NCBI GenBank assembly: GCA_017303855.1
Contig: JAFLBL010000001.1
Coordinates: 439,978 to 503,977, forward strand
Length of the DNA stretch: 64,000 nucleotides
DNA from: Chitinophagales bacterium
GTDB lineage: Bacteria > Bacteroidota > Bacteroidia > Chitinophagales > Chitinophagaceae
Direction of reading: 5' to 3'
Numbering within the stretch: the stretch's first letter is position 1; each line of letters opens with the position of its first letter. Shown piece by piece: positions 15,949 to 24,973 of the stretch. The notes below the pieces were generated by a model, which made no database searches, was not told where the DNA came from, and worked only from the letters and a program-made list of their open reading frames with translations. The position numbers were made by a program, and so were the translations under genes.

Positions 15949-16983
15949 TTATTTCCCGAAATGCATATATTGATTGAATGGCAGGTTTAATCCGAGCTGA
16001 TTAACCGCGCTGTTGGACTGGTACCAGGCCCGCGCATACCGCAAACTGATTTTCCCGAGAAATACACCCGTCCCCAGTGAAAACCCATTTAATCCATTGG
16101 CCGTATTGCCTACAGTAAGCTCCCTACGGCGGAGAAAATTGTATCCGGCCTGCAATTCAATTTTAGGGTGTACATGAACGGTAGCTCCTAGTACCAGGTG
16201 ATCCATCAGTTTACCGATGGTAAAGGATGATGAAGGGTTGCGGTAACCATTGGCCGAATTAAATACAGTATCCGCATAGAAAATATCCGGCTGGTGCAGC
16301 CGCTGCCCCGTCAGGGAAAAACTGAAGGGCGCATGTGCCAGTCTTTTGGTAATACCTGCCTGCAGTTCAAACGGCAACTCCTCCTTTTCGCCAGCGTATG
16401 CCGTTAACTGGGTGCCTGCATTTTTTATCATAAAGGCAGCCGACAAACCATTCGCCGTATCCCGGTAGCCAACAGCCACATCAACTGCCAGTCCGGTGGC
16501 GCGATACTGTCCATAGCTGGAGCTGATAAATTTCAGGTTCATACCATACCGCCATCTTTCCAGGTAACGCCGGGAGGCCCCGGCCTGGAGTACAAAATCA
16601 ACCGGTCTGAATTTCCCGAGTATATTACCGGCTGCATCCGTTTCCGTGGTACTACCATAATTAAAAAATACCAGTCCGCCGGTAAAATCCGTGTTTAATT
16701 TTTCCTGGTGAAAAGCTATGGAAAGATGAAACACTTTTATCCCCCCGTAAAAATCATTGAATACCGCGTTGAGTTGTGTATGCTGGGCTGCCGTAAATAA
16801 AACCGGATTCTGAAAAGTCATACCCGCATCATCCGAAGGCTGTGAAATATTCACACCGCCCAAGGCTGTTAATTGTGGTGTATGAGAAAAGCGCAGAAAG
16901 TTAAACACTGATCGGCCACCGAGTACCTGCGCCCCGGTATTTAGTCCGCATAAAAGCATGAGTATAGTAATGTAAATACGCAT
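15949..16983 (-). CDS. porQ: Type IX secretion system protein PorQ
   Basis: A 344-residue outer-membrane beta-barrel of the PorQ type (PorV/FadL-like fold). Visible: signal peptide MRIYITILMLLCGLNTGAQ, then GGRSVFNFLRFSHTPQLTAL followed by GGVNIS, the hallmark N-terminus of the family, and many alternating strands (LQAGYNFLRRRELTV, GFSLGTGVFLGKISLRYA). The frame continues 30 codons upstream, but those residues overlap a terminator hairpin, so ATG 16983 is the start. In other Bacteroidota, PorQ works with PorZ/PorU/PorV at the attachment complex that cleaves sorting signals. Its presence matches the T9SS substrate at 40.6 kb. No other T9SS machinery gene lies beside it. Confidence 0.87.
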   Translation of the reverse strand: MRIYITILMLLCGLNTGAQVLGGRSVFNFLRFSHTPQLTALGGVNISQPSDDAGMTFQNPVLFTAAQHTQLNAVFNDFYGGIKVFHLSIAFHQEKLNTDFTGGLVFFNYGSTTETDAAGNILGKFRPVDFVLQAGASRRYLERWRYGMNLKFISSSYGQYRATGLAVDVAVGYRDTANGLSAAFMIKNAGTQLTAYAGEKEELPFELQAGITKRLAHAPFSFSLTGQRLHQPDIFYADTVFNSANGYRNPSSSFTIGKLMDHLVLGATVHVHPKIELQAGYNFLRRRELTVGNTANGLNGFSLGTGVFLGKISLRYARAWYQSNSAVNQLGLNLPFNQYMHFGK

Positions 16984-17012
16984 TACATAACGAAAGTAAG
17001 CCATATCAACAG

Positions 17013-17041
17013 AAAATCCCCTCCGTGAACAGAGGGGATTT
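17013..17041 (-). terminator. Terminator hairpin between lon and porQ
   Basis: AAATCCCCTC (17014-17023) pairs perfectly with GAGGGGATTT (17032-17041) around an 8-base loop, with a short T-run on the minus strand. It lies in the lon-porQ gap and would end lon transcripts. Confidence 0.75.
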
Positions 17042-17126
17042 CTCTTCCGCAAAGCGGAACTAACCTTAAACAACCAACATGCAGTTTTTATAACAAAAAG
17101 AAAGCGCTGTGGTTGACAGAGTCTGT

Positions 17127-19553
17127 TTATTTTTCCAGAGCCAGTTCCAGCACCTGGTTCATTGTTTTTACATAATGGAACTTAATTCCTTTGATAAAGG
17201 CTGAATCAATTTCCTGTACATCTTTTTCATTCTGCCAGCAAAGTATGATCTCTTTCAATCCGGCGCGTTTGGCCGCCAGGACTTTTTCCTTGATCCCTCC
17301 TACCGGCAATACCTGGCCGCGCAGCGTGATTTCGCCGGTCATCGCCAGGAAGGGTTTTACCCGTTTTCCGGTGATGGCCGAAGCTATAGCCGTCATCATG
17401 GTCACCCCCGCACTGGGGCCATCCTTGGGTACTGCACCTTCGGGCACGTGAATATGTATGTTCTTTTTCTCAAATAACTTATTGTCCAGTTTATATTTTT
17501 TTGCATTGGACATCAGGTAAGTCAGGGCGGTACTGGCACTCTCCTTCATTACATTCCCGAGGTTACCGGTCAGTTTCAGCTCACCTTTCCCTTCACTCAG
17601 ACTGGTTTCAATAAACAGGATATCCCCGCCCACATAGGTCCAGGCCAGGCCCACGGCCACGCCCGCCATATTCGCGGTTTTGTACAGGTCGTTACTATAT
17701 CTTGGTTTACCGAGTATTGTTTCCACGTCTTCGCCACTCAGTGAAGGTTTTACTTTTTCATGCAGGGCCAGTTCCTTGGCCTGGCTCCGCATGACAGCAG
17801 CCAGTTGCCGGTCCAGTTCACGTACACCGCTCTCCCGGGTATAATCCTGAATGATTTTCTCCAGTACTTTATCACTGATTTTAAAACTGGTATTTTTCAA
17901 CCCGTGCAGGTCTTTCTGCCTGGGCACCAGGTGGCGTTTGGCAATTTCCATTTTCTCTTCCACGGCATAACCGCTGAGGTCGATAATCTCAAGACGGTCG
18001 CGCAGGGCCGGTTGAATATTCTGGAGATTATTAGCAGTGGCAATAAAAAGAACTTTACTCAGGTCGTATTCCAGTTCCAGGTAGTTATCGTAAAACGAAT
18101 TGTTCTGTTCCGGATCCAGCACTTCGAGTAATGCGGAGGAAGGGTCTCCGCGCTGATCATTACCCACTTTATCAATTTCATCCAGTATCATTACCGGATT
18201 GGATGAGCGCACTTTCCGGATGGATTGCAGGATCCGGCCCGGCATCGCCCCGATATAGGTTTTACGGTGGCCACGGATTTCGCTTTCATCATGCAGTCCG
18301 CCAAGACTTAACCGGATATACTTCCTGCCAATGGCATTGGCAATGCTTTTACCCAGTGATGTTTTACCAATACCGGGAGGGCCGACAAAACAGAGGATCG
18401 GACTCTTCATATCCCCTTTCAGTTTCAGCACCGCGAGGTATTCTATAATCCGTTCTTTTATTTTATTCATGCCATAGTGGTCATGATCCAGCGTTTCCTT
18501 GGCTTTTTTCAGGTCATAATGATCTTCCGTATATTCTTCCCATGGCAGATCCAGCATCAGGTCGAGGTGATTATAGACCACGGAAAAATCAGGCGTACTG
18601 GGGTGCATCCGTTCCAGCTTTTCCACGCCTTTTTTAAACATTTCCTTTGCGGCTGCGGGCCATTTTTTCGCCTCCGCTTTTTTCTGCATTTCTTTTATCT
18701 CCTGCGAATTGCTGTCACCGCCCAGTTCTTCCTTTATACTCTTCAGTTGCTGCTGGAGAAAATACTCCCGTTGTTGTTTGTCAAGTTCTGTACGGGTTTT
18801 GGTGGTTACTTTGTTTTTGAGTTCCGCAAATTGCAGTTCTTTTTGCAATAGCTGCATCAGCAGGTCGGCCCGTTCACGGATGTGGTTCAGTTCCAGTAAC
18901 CGTTGTTTATCCTTGATATCGGTATTCAGATTGCTGGACACAAAGTGAATCAGGAAAGCAGGACTTTCAATATTCCGCAGTATAATAGATGCTTCCGTGG
19001 GAATATTCGGGGAGAGCTGAACGATATCCGCGGCCAGGTCTTTGATATTGGCTACATACGCGTTAAAGTCCTCGTCTTTCGGGGCCTCTTCCTCTTCCAG
19101 TTTTATGATTTTTGCCCTGAAATACGGATCTTCTTCAATAATGGCTTCGGTAGCAAAACGGCTCTTTCCCTGAATGATTATGGTGGTTCCTCCATCAGGC
19201 ATTTTGATCATTTTCACAATCTTTGCCACGGTACCGATCTTTTCCAGATCCTTCACTTCCGGGTCCTCCACATTACTGTCCTTCTGGGCAATTACGCCAA
19301 TCAGTTTATCACCCCGGTAGGCGTCATTCACCGCTTTGATGCTTTTATCGCGGCCGACGGTAATAGGCAATACCACGCCCGGAAATAACACGGTATTGCG
19401 GAGTGGCAATAACGCGATTTCATCAGGTATCTCCACACCGTTCGGGTCTTCCTGGTCCCCTTCATTTAAGGGAATAATGGGCAAAAAATCCATGTCGTCT
19501 TCTGCACGCATCAAAAAATTCTCAATATTCATATCCTGGTCTTCTTTAGACAT
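17127..19553 (-). CDS. lon: ATP-dependent protease Lon
   Basis: An 808-residue Lon protease, cytoplasmic, degrading misfolded and regulatory proteins. Domains in order: a LAN substrate-binding N-terminal domain beginning at about 45 (IALLPLRNTVLFPGVVLPIT), a coiled-coil region (about 230-300), an AAA+ module with Walker A GPPGIGKTS at about 390 and Walker B VMILDEIDKVG, and the protease domain with catalytic Ser714 in PKDGPSAGVTM and Lys in GGIKEKVLAAKRAG. The first 40 residues are acidic, common in this phylum. It is followed by a terminator and then porQ; it seems monocistronic. Confidence 0.97.
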   Translation of the reverse strand: MSKEDQDMNIENFLMRAEDDMDFLPIIPLNEGDQEDPNGVEIPDEIALLPLRNTVLFPGVVLPITVGRDKSIKAVNDAYRGDKLIGVIAQKDSNVEDPEVKDLEKIGTVAKIVKMIKMPDGGTTIIIQGKSRFATEAIIEEDPYFRAKIIKLEEEEAPKDEDFNAYVANIKDLAADIVQLSPNIPTEASIILRNIESPAFLIHFVSSNLNTDIKDKQRLLELNHIRERADLLMQLLQKELQFAELKNKVTTKTRTELDKQQREYFLQQQLKSIKEELGGDSNSQEIKEMQKKAEAKKWPAAAKEMFKKGVEKLERMHPSTPDFSVVYNHLDLMLDLPWEEYTEDHYDLKKAKETLDHDHYGMNKIKERIIEYLAVLKLKGDMKSPILCFVGPPGIGKTSLGKSIANAIGRKYIRLSLGGLHDESEIRGHRKTYIGAMPGRILQSIRKVRSSNPVMILDEIDKVGNDQRGDPSSALLEVLDPEQNNSFYDNYLELEYDLSKVLFIATANNLQNIQPALRDRLEIIDLSGYAVEEKMEIAKRHLVPRQKDLHGLKNTSFKISDKVLEKIIQDYTRESGVRELDRQLAAVMRSQAKELALHEKVKPSLSGEDVETILGKPRYSNDLYKTANMAGVAVGLAWTYVGGDILFIETSLSEGKGELKLTGNLGNVMKESASTALTYLMSNAKKYKLDNKLFEKKNIHIHVPEGAVPKDGPSAGVTMMTAIASAITGKRVKPFLAMTGEITLRGQVLPVGGIKEKVLAAKRAGLKEIILCWQNEKDVQEIDSAFIKGIKFHYVKTMNQVLELALEK

Positions 19554-19680
19554 TCTGTCATTTTATTCGGGCACTTTTGTCCCGGAGAGTAAAAGTATAC
19601 TGTGAATTCAGTATTGCCAAGTATCGTGCCTGCCAATTCCGGACTGCCAAACTATGTAACTGACGGCAAACCCGTTATAA

Positions 19681-19762
19681 TAAAAAGAGGATTGCCTCAC
19701 AAACTGTCACGCAATGATCTGCCAACGGCAGGTTTCAGCATAGACAGGTTGTGAGGCAACCC
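19681..19762 (-). terminator. Long nested hairpin / terminator after the outer-membrane barrel gene
   Basis: GGATTGCCTCACAA (19689-19702) followed by CTGTC pairs with GACAGG and TTGTGAGGCAACCC (19743-19762). A smaller hairpin CTGCC-AAC-GGCAG lies in the loop. On the minus strand the stem ends in a CTCTTTTTATT tract, 25-100 bases after the stop of the gene at 19787. The stem is longer than a usual terminator. Confidence 0.7.
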
Positions 19763-19786
19763 CTGATTCATGGCTATATGAACTTT

Positions 19787-20371
19787 TTAAAGTGCCAGTC
19801 CGACGGAAAGCTGGAAGCCCTGGCTTTTCCATTTGGTATCATCCGGGATATCGCTGATATTATTCAGCCCGATTGCATAACGGCCATTCACCCTGATTGG
19901 TCCCATACGTACCAGTACACCGGCCAGCATGGAGAGGTCGCCTTGCTTGAAGGCATTACCCCCGTTTTGTAATAAGGTCTTGTTCTGATCAATCAATACA
20001 CCGAACTGCGGACCTGCCTGCAGCGAAATAAAATTACCCACCAGTTTGTAGTTCAGTACAACCGGGATTGACAGGTAATTCAACTTTACGTTGCTGTTGC
20101 CGTCAAACACATCCTGGTAAACATGACTGAAGTTGCTGTCAAGACGGGTGGCATACTGATTCCACAGTACTTCCGGTTGCAGCACCAGCTTATTACCCAG
20201 ACGTATCTCGGCAAAACCACCCAGGTGATATCCGTAACGGAATTCATCTTTAAAGGACTTTCCATCAACCTTGGTAATGTTGGTACCGGCTTTAACGCCT
20301 ACGTGAAACTGGGCCATAGCAGCCTGAGAAATCAGAATAATGGCGAAGAGCGAGAGAATTTTTGTTTTCAT
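19787..20371 (-). CDS. Outer-membrane beta-barrel protein, PorT/OmpA-like small porin family
   Basis: A 194-residue secreted protein: signal peptide MKTKILSLFAIILISQAAMA, then QFHVGVKAGTNITKVDGKSF and an eight-strand-like pattern (YGYHLGGFAEIRLGNKLVLQ, YLSIPVVLNYKLVGNFISLQ, AGPQFGVLIDQNKT, VGLAL at the end). This matches the beta-barrel domain common in Bacteroidota outer-membrane proteins with an aromatic-free short C-terminus. It is alone between spacers of 172 and 233 bases and ends in a strong hairpin. Specific function is unknown. Confidence 0.8.
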   Translation of the reverse strand: MKTKILSLFAIILISQAAMAQFHVGVKAGTNITKVDGKSFKDEFRYGYHLGGFAEIRLGNKLVLQPEVLWNQYATRLDSNFSHVYQDVFDGNSNVKLNYLSIPVVLNYKLVGNFISLQAGPQFGVLIDQNKTLLQNGGNAFKQGDLSMLAGVLVRMGPIRVNGRYAIGLNNISDIPDDTKWKSQGFQLSVGLAL

Positions 20372-20543
20372 GCTAATGATTTTTTTGTTTTTGGAATGGC
20401 TTGAGACCGGTTTAAAATTTCAAGTATGATGCCATGGAACCAATCCCGCTGTTAAATTTGATATAACATGAATAGGTACAAACCGCATCCGTTTTTGTAA
20501 TCGGAAACGTTGCAATAAAAATGTGAATGTTTTCTAAAATAAA

Positions 20544-21593
20544 TCAGAAGAAGAAACCGGCGTTAACGGTAAAGAGTGTGTTGAATTTTTGCGTATTGCC
20601 CGGGAAATAATAATCCAGAACCAATTGGGGCTGAAGAAAGAATTTTCCAATGGAATATTCGCCCCGTAAATATAAAGTCATGGATAGCGGCTGAAAATCG
20701 AGCTGGTCATCGAGATAAACATTATCCGTATTAAAAAGAACATTACTGCCGGTACGGATCGTAGTAGCATAGGTGCTGGAGGTCTGGTTGAAGCCGAATT
20801 TCTGTGTACCACTGGTAAATGCCAGCTGCGGGGTAAAGCGGATATGATCCCGGCTGGCCAGTACTTCGAGCCAGTAGAAGTCATGCCGTACAGAGGCCAT
20901 CACGGAAAAATCGCTGACGGTTTCTTCCGTATTGATATAAGTGAAACCCCGGCGCCGCAGACGCAGATCCTGAATCTGTTCTTCCCGCTGCATATAATCA
21001 CTCCGGCTGCCCCATCCGTAACTGGCGGCTACAGCGGGTTTGAACCATGATTTACGGTACATAAAATAACCATACAATTCATTTTGCAACGGCGTGGTAT
21101 AAAACGGAAGTGAGTCCCGGGTTAAAAAACGGGTATAAGAAATGCCGGTGGCAATACTCCTGTTTTTCAAATAATCAAAGGATGGGGTGATGCCGGCCTG
21201 GTAAAGGTTCAGGTTTTCGCCGTCATGCACGATATATCCCGTAGCCGAAATGCCCAACCCTCCTTTATGAAAATAGCCAAGTGTCGGCGAATAATTCAGT
21301 TTTTGTTCAGTGCTTATCGCATATGTGGCCTTGTTGGAATAATTGTAATACCCTTTTCCCATGGAAAGACTTACCACCGAGTAACTGCGGGGCGTAAGTA
21401 TGGAATCCATAAACGCATCGAAGTCCCGGAACAGGGCGTCAAAATCGAAATCCGTATCACTGGTAAGCCCGGTAGTATCCCGGGGCAGGGACAAAGAGTC
21501 CACCTGCCTGTTCTGACCGAAGAGTACAGAACAGCACCAGATCAATGCAATGGTTATGGACCCTTTTTTCAGCATCAGGCAGTGGGTGGCCAT
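20544..21593 (-). CDS. Predicted outer-membrane beta-barrel protein, unknown function
   Basis: A 349-residue protein with a signal peptide (LKKGSITIALIWCCSVLFG, cleaved before QNRQ). The first ATG is at 21593 and a second at 21575; the latter gives a more standard signal. After a spacer rich in Asp and Phe (SDTDFDFDALFRDFDAFMD) come repeated beta-strand patterns (SVVSLSMGKGYYNY, GGLGISATGYIV, SIATGISYTRFL) ending in TVNAGFFF, an aromatic C-terminus typical of barrels. I do not recognise a named family. The acid-aromatic stretch before the barrel is unusual and could be a periplasmic plug or linker. Confidence 0.7.
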   Translation of the reverse strand: MATHCLMLKKGSITIALIWCCSVLFGQNRQVDSLSLPRDTTGLTSDTDFDFDALFRDFDAFMDSILTPRSYSVVSLSMGKGYYNYSNKATYAISTEQKLNYSPTLGYFHKGGLGISATGYIVHDGENLNLYQAGITPSFDYLKNRSIATGISYTRFLTRDSLPFYTTPLQNELYGYFMYRKSWFKPAVAASYGWGSRSDYMQREEQIQDLRLRRRGFTYINTEETVSDFSVMASVRHDFYWLEVLASRDHIRFTPQLAFTSGTQKFGFNQTSSTYATTIRTGSNVLFNTDNVYLDDQLDFQPLSMTLYLRGEYSIGKFFLQPQLVLDYYFPGNTQKFNTLFTVNAGFFF

Positions 21594-21722
21594 TTAAAAA
21601 AAATAAATGCCCGTTCGGGGGTTAAGACTGTAAACCCTGAAACAGGTTTAATTCCCATTCGGAAAACGAAGATAAAAAGTAAAAAGTGTAAGGCCGTAAA
21701 AATTAAGTCGTTGAGAGGCTTA

Positions 21723-22976
21723 TCAGGCCAGTTCGATCAGGGTTATTTCGGGCAATATACCCACTCTGCCCGGGTACCCGATAAAACCAAAACCACGGTT
21801 GACATAAAGTTTCTGGTTTTCCTTTTCATATAAACCTGCCCATTCGTTGTACATATACTGCACGGGACTCCATTTGAGGCCGGGTATTTCAACACCAAAC
21901 TGCATTCCGTGCGTGTGTCCGGCCAGCATCAGGTCTACATCCTTGTATTTTTCCAGTACTTCTGCTTTCCAGTGTGAGGGATCATGACTCAGGAGTATTT
22001 TAAACGGAATGGCAGCAGCGCCTGCATGCGCTTTTTCCATATCCCCGTATTTAGGAAAACGGCCTTTAGCACTCCAGTTTTCAATACCCAATAAGGCAAT
22101 CTGCTGCCCCTCTTTTTCCAATACCACATGTTCATTCATCAGCAGCCGCCAGCCCAGATCCGCGTGTACTTTTTTCAGACTGTCGAGATTGGCCGCTTTT
22201 TCCTGCGGACTGTCCCATTGCACATAGTCTCCGTAATCATGGTTACCCAGTGTGGAATAGACGCCCATCGGTGCTTTAAGCTGGTTAAACACATCCATAT
22301 AATCCTCCATTTCCGTGGCTACATTATTCACCAGGTCACCAGTAAAGAGAATCAGATCCGGATTTTCGTTCAGAATTTTCTGTACCCCTTTCCGGACGGC
22401 TTCCTTATCCGAAAAACTGCCGGAATGGATGTCTGAAAGCTGAACAATTTTTAATCCGCGAAAGGCCTCCGGCAAATTGGGATAACGTAAGGTTATTTTA
22501 TTAACCTGGTAGCGGTGTTTATTGCCAAAGCCATAGATAAGGGTACCAAACAAGCCGCTTCCGGCCAGCATACCCGCCCAGCTCAGAAAGGCCGAACGGG
22601 TGATCCCTTCGCCGGCAATAGCGGCAGCCCCTACTTCACGGGGTGCGGACATTAACCGGGTACCGGTCCACTGTACTACCCGGCGGACATCATCTACCAG
22701 GAAAAACAGGGAAGCAATCAGTTTTGCAAAAAACAAGCCGGCGATCATGGAAAATATCGTGCTTTTCGCCAGTTTGGCAGCTTTATCCATCTGCAGGTAA
22801 GGCAGGAGAATCAGCATCAGAATTGCGGCCACGGAGAGTACCCAGTAGCCTGAATGCACAATAATCCGGGTTCTGGGACTGGCAGAATGGGTTAATACTT
22901 TAAGGGCCTGGAAAAAATAAAGGTCTAAAAGGACCATAAATCCGAGAAAAATCCACCAAAACGGAGTACTACGCAT
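21723..22976 (-). CDS. Membrane-bound metallophosphoesterase
   Basis: A 417-residue protein with about four N-terminal hydrophobic helices (FWWIFLGFMVLLDLYFF, YWVLSVAAILMLILLPYL, and others, to about residue 150) and a C-terminal calcineurin-like phosphoesterase domain: IVQLSDIHSGSF (metal Asp, His), LILFTGDLVNN, YSTLGNHDYGDY, ILLSHDPSHW and LMLAGHTHGMQFG. The whole resembles YkuE/YaeI-type phosphoesterases, some of which act on UDP-sugar lipids. The active domain would face the periplasm or cytoplasm depending on helix count, which I cannot settle. It is divergent from parA. Confidence 0.88.
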   Translation of the reverse strand: MRSTPFWWIFLGFMVLLDLYFFQALKVLTHSASPRTRIIVHSGYWVLSVAAILMLILLPYLQMDKAAKLAKSTIFSMIAGLFFAKLIASLFFLVDDVRRVVQWTGTRLMSAPREVGAAAIAGEGITRSAFLSWAGMLAGSGLFGTLIYGFGNKHRYQVNKITLRYPNLPEAFRGLKIVQLSDIHSGSFSDKEAVRKGVQKILNENPDLILFTGDLVNNVATEMEDYMDVFNQLKAPMGVYSTLGNHDYGDYVQWDSPQEKAANLDSLKKVHADLGWRLLMNEHVVLEKEGQQIALLGIENWSAKGRFPKYGDMEKAHAGAAAIPFKILLSHDPSHWKAEVLEKYKDVDLMLAGHTHGMQFGVEIPGLKWSPVQYMYNEWAGLYEKENQKLYVNRGFGFIGYPGRVGILPEITLIELA

Positions 22977-22984
22977 ATAAGTAT

Positions 22985-22992
22985 CAAAATTA
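22985..22992 (-). promoter_or_regulatory. Putative -7 element for the metallophosphoesterase gene
   Basis: On the minus strand this reads TAATTTTG, matching TAnnTTTG, only 8 bases before the ATG at 22976. That would give an almost leaderless mRNA. No -33 element was identified. Confidence 0.35.
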
Positions 22993-23067
22993 AGAGGCCC
23001 TGAATAATAGGCAGTCTTTTGTCGAACGCTTATTTTTGCCGGAATGCCTTATTATTGGGGCAAAACT

Positions 23068-23075
23068 TAACTTTG
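23068..23075 (+). promoter_or_regulatory. Putative -7 element for parA
   Basis: TAACTTTG matches TAnnTTTG, 66 bases before the parA ATG. A TTTG at 23035 is too far upstream for a standard -33. An AAGGAG sits at about 23125, 12 bases before the ATG. Confidence 0.45.
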
Positions 23076-23141
23076 CGTTCTTTCAATCCGGGAGCAATTT
23101 TAGGCCAATCAATCACTTAATCACAAGGAGTTTTCGGTAAA

Positions 23142-23945
23142 ATGGCAAGAATAATCGGTGTAGCGAATCAAAAAGGTGGTGTGGGTAAGACCACAACGGC
23201 CATTAACCTGGCTGCTAGCTTTGCAGTGCTTGAGTACAAGACCCTGCTCGTGGATGGCGATCCGCAGGCCAATAGTACGACCGGGGTGGGTTTTGACCTG
23301 CATAATATCACCCAGAGTCTGTATGACTGTATGGTGAATCAGGCCCGTGCTAAAGATGTAATACTGAAAACAGAAATACCCAACCTGGATCTGATCCCTT
23401 CGCATATTGACCTGGTAGGCGCGGAAATTGAAATGATCAATTACCCCAACCGGGAAATGGTTATGAAAAACCTGCTGGACAGTATACGTGATGAATATGA
23501 TTTTATCATAATCGACTGCTCTCCTTCACTGGGTCTTATAACCGTAAATGCATTGACTGCGGCCGACTCGGTTGCTATTCCTGTACAGGCTGAGTTTTTT
23601 GCCCTTGAAGGTTTGGGAAAACTGCTTAACACCATTAAAATTGTGCAAAGCCGGCTGAATACAGCGCTGGTTATTGAAGGTATTCTCATGACCATGTATG
23701 ACGGACGGCTACGCCTGTGCAACCAGGTAGTAAGTGAAGTACGCCGTCATTTCGACGAAATGGTATTCAGTACCATTGTACACCGGAATGCCCGGCTGGC
23801 AGAAGCGCCCAGTGCCGGCAAACCCGTAATCCTGTATGATGCAGCCAGTAAAGGATCGGTCAACTACCTGAACCTGGCTAAAGAAATTCTGCAGAAAAAT
23901 GACATGACGAAAATGACACAGGAAGAAAGAATTCTTGAAATATAA
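23142..23945 (+). CDS. parA: Chromosome partitioning ATPase ParA (Soj)
   Basis: A 267-residue deviant Walker ATPase that, with ParB, segregates the origin region. Visible: deviant Walker A KGGVGKTT at about 11-18, [25 protein letters not shown] (Walker B), and a switch-like [12 protein letters not shown]. No N-terminal DNA-binding extension is present, so this is chromosomal Soj-type rather than plasmid P1-type. It heads an apparent operon parA-parB-DUF5683 followed by dapB, an order I recall as common in Bacteroidota. The A-rich start context includes AAGGAG. Confidence 0.95.
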   Translation: MARIIGVANQKGGVGKTTTAINLAASFAVLEYKTLLVDGDPQANSTTGVGFDLHNITQSLYDCMVNQARAKDVILKTEIPNLDLIPSHIDLVGAEIEMINYPNREMVMKNLLDSIRDEYDFIIIDCSPSLGLITVNALTAADSVAIPVQAEFFALEGLGKLLNTIKIVQSRLNTALVIEGILMTMYDGRLRLCNQVVSEVRRHFDEMVFSTIVHRNARLAEAPSAGKPVILYDAASKGSVNYLNLAKEILQKNDMTKMTQEERILEI

Positions 23946-23955
23946 ACAAGGAACG

Positions 23956-24002
23956 TAAGTACAAAGTACGAAGTACAAGGTACGAAGTGCGAGGTACGAA
24001 AT
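23956..24002 (+). repeat. Imperfect tandem repeat of AAGTACGA-type octamers between parA and parB
   Basis: The spacer holds five or so units: AAGTACAA, AGTACGA, AGTACAAGG, TACGAAGTGC, GAGGTACGAA. It is purine-rich on this strand and sits entirely within the 104-base gap. Confidence 0.65.
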
Positions 24003-24049
24003 GAAGCATTGATTTACTGACAACCCACATCCGACAACAGACATCATAA

Positions 24050-24967
24050 ATGACAAATCCGAAACAAAATAAAGATCTGCTGGGAAAAGGAATTCGTTCT
24101 TTACTGCAGAGTATTGACTCCGATCTGAAGACCAATACCGGTCAGTTGAAACAGAATGTGGTGGAAAACGCAACGGGCATCAACCGGTTGCTGATTGCAG
24201 AGATTGAGGTAAACCCCAAACAACCGCGCCGTGATTTCGATGAACAGGCACTGAACGAACTGGCGGAATCCATCCGGATGCATGATATCATTCAGCCGGT
24301 AACTGTTTCGCGGATGGCCAATGGCAAATACCGGCTGATCTCCGGTGAACGCAGGTTACGTGCCTCAAAAATTGCAGGCCTGAAAGATATACCAGCCTAT
24401 GTGCGCCAGGCCAATGATCAGCAATTACTGGAACTGGCGTTGTTGGAGAATTTGCAACGGGAGGACCTCAATGCCATGGAAGTGGCCCTGAGTTATAAAC
24501 GGATGATGGAAGAACTGGATTATACGCAGGAGCAAGTAGCTGAGCGGATGGGTAAAGACCGCAGTACCGTTTCCAACGTAATCCGTCTTTTAAAACTGCC
24601 CCCGGATATTCAGCTCGCCGTACGAAGTGGTGAATTGAGTATGGGACATGCGCGTGCCCTGATCAATGTGGATACCGTGGACCGCCAGTTGTTTATTTTT
24701 AAAGAAATAAAAAATAAAGATTTGTCCGTACGCCAGACAGAAGCGCTGGTACGTACCCTTTACAAAGAGCCGGGTGTTGTTAAAAAATCGGCAAAAAGTC
24801 CGGTGGACGCGGCGTATAAAAGAATTGAAGATAAATTAGCCACGCATTTCAGCACCCGGGTAAAACTGAAAAACAGCCGCAACGGCAGTGGCACTATCAC
24901 CATTGATTATTATTCCCAGGAAGAACTGAACAAGATACTCCGGCAAATGAATGCATCGCTTGATTAA
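24050..24967 (+). CDS. parB: Chromosome partitioning protein ParB (Spo0J)
   Basis: A 305-residue ParB. The N-terminal CTPase/ParB domain has NPKQPRRDFDEQALNELAES (about 58-77) and ISGERRLRASKIAGL, where the GERR motif is diagnostic. A central HTH (YTQEQVAERMGKDRSTVSNV) recognises parS. The C-terminal dimerisation segment ends in QEELNKILRQM. The 104-base gap after parA holds tandem repeats and no promoter I can see. I noticed no canonical parS (TGTTTCACGTGAAACA) in the window by eye. Spacing to the next gene is 6 bases. Confidence 0.95.
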   Translation: MTNPKQNKDLLGKGIRSLLQSIDSDLKTNTGQLKQNVVENATGINRLLIAEIEVNPKQPRRDFDEQALNELAESIRMHDIIQPVTVSRMANGKYRLISGERRLRASKIAGLKDIPAYVRQANDQQLLELALLENLQREDLNAMEVALSYKRMMEELDYTQEQVAERMGKDRSTVSNVIRLLKLPPDIQLAVRSGELSMGHARALINVDTVDRQLFIFKEIKNKDLSVRQTEALVRTLYKEPGVVKKSAKSPVDAAYKRIEDKLATHFSTRVKLKNSRNGSGTITIDYYSQEELNKILRQMNASLD

Positions 24968-24973
24968 ATCAAC

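Noticed and set aside
15949..17073. A longer PorQ starting at 17073
   Set aside because: The added 30 residues overlap a terminator hairpin and precede the clear signal peptide at 16983.
17191..19605. Several plus-strand frames inside lon
   Set aside because: They are shadows of lon, which is intact and has all catalytic motifs.
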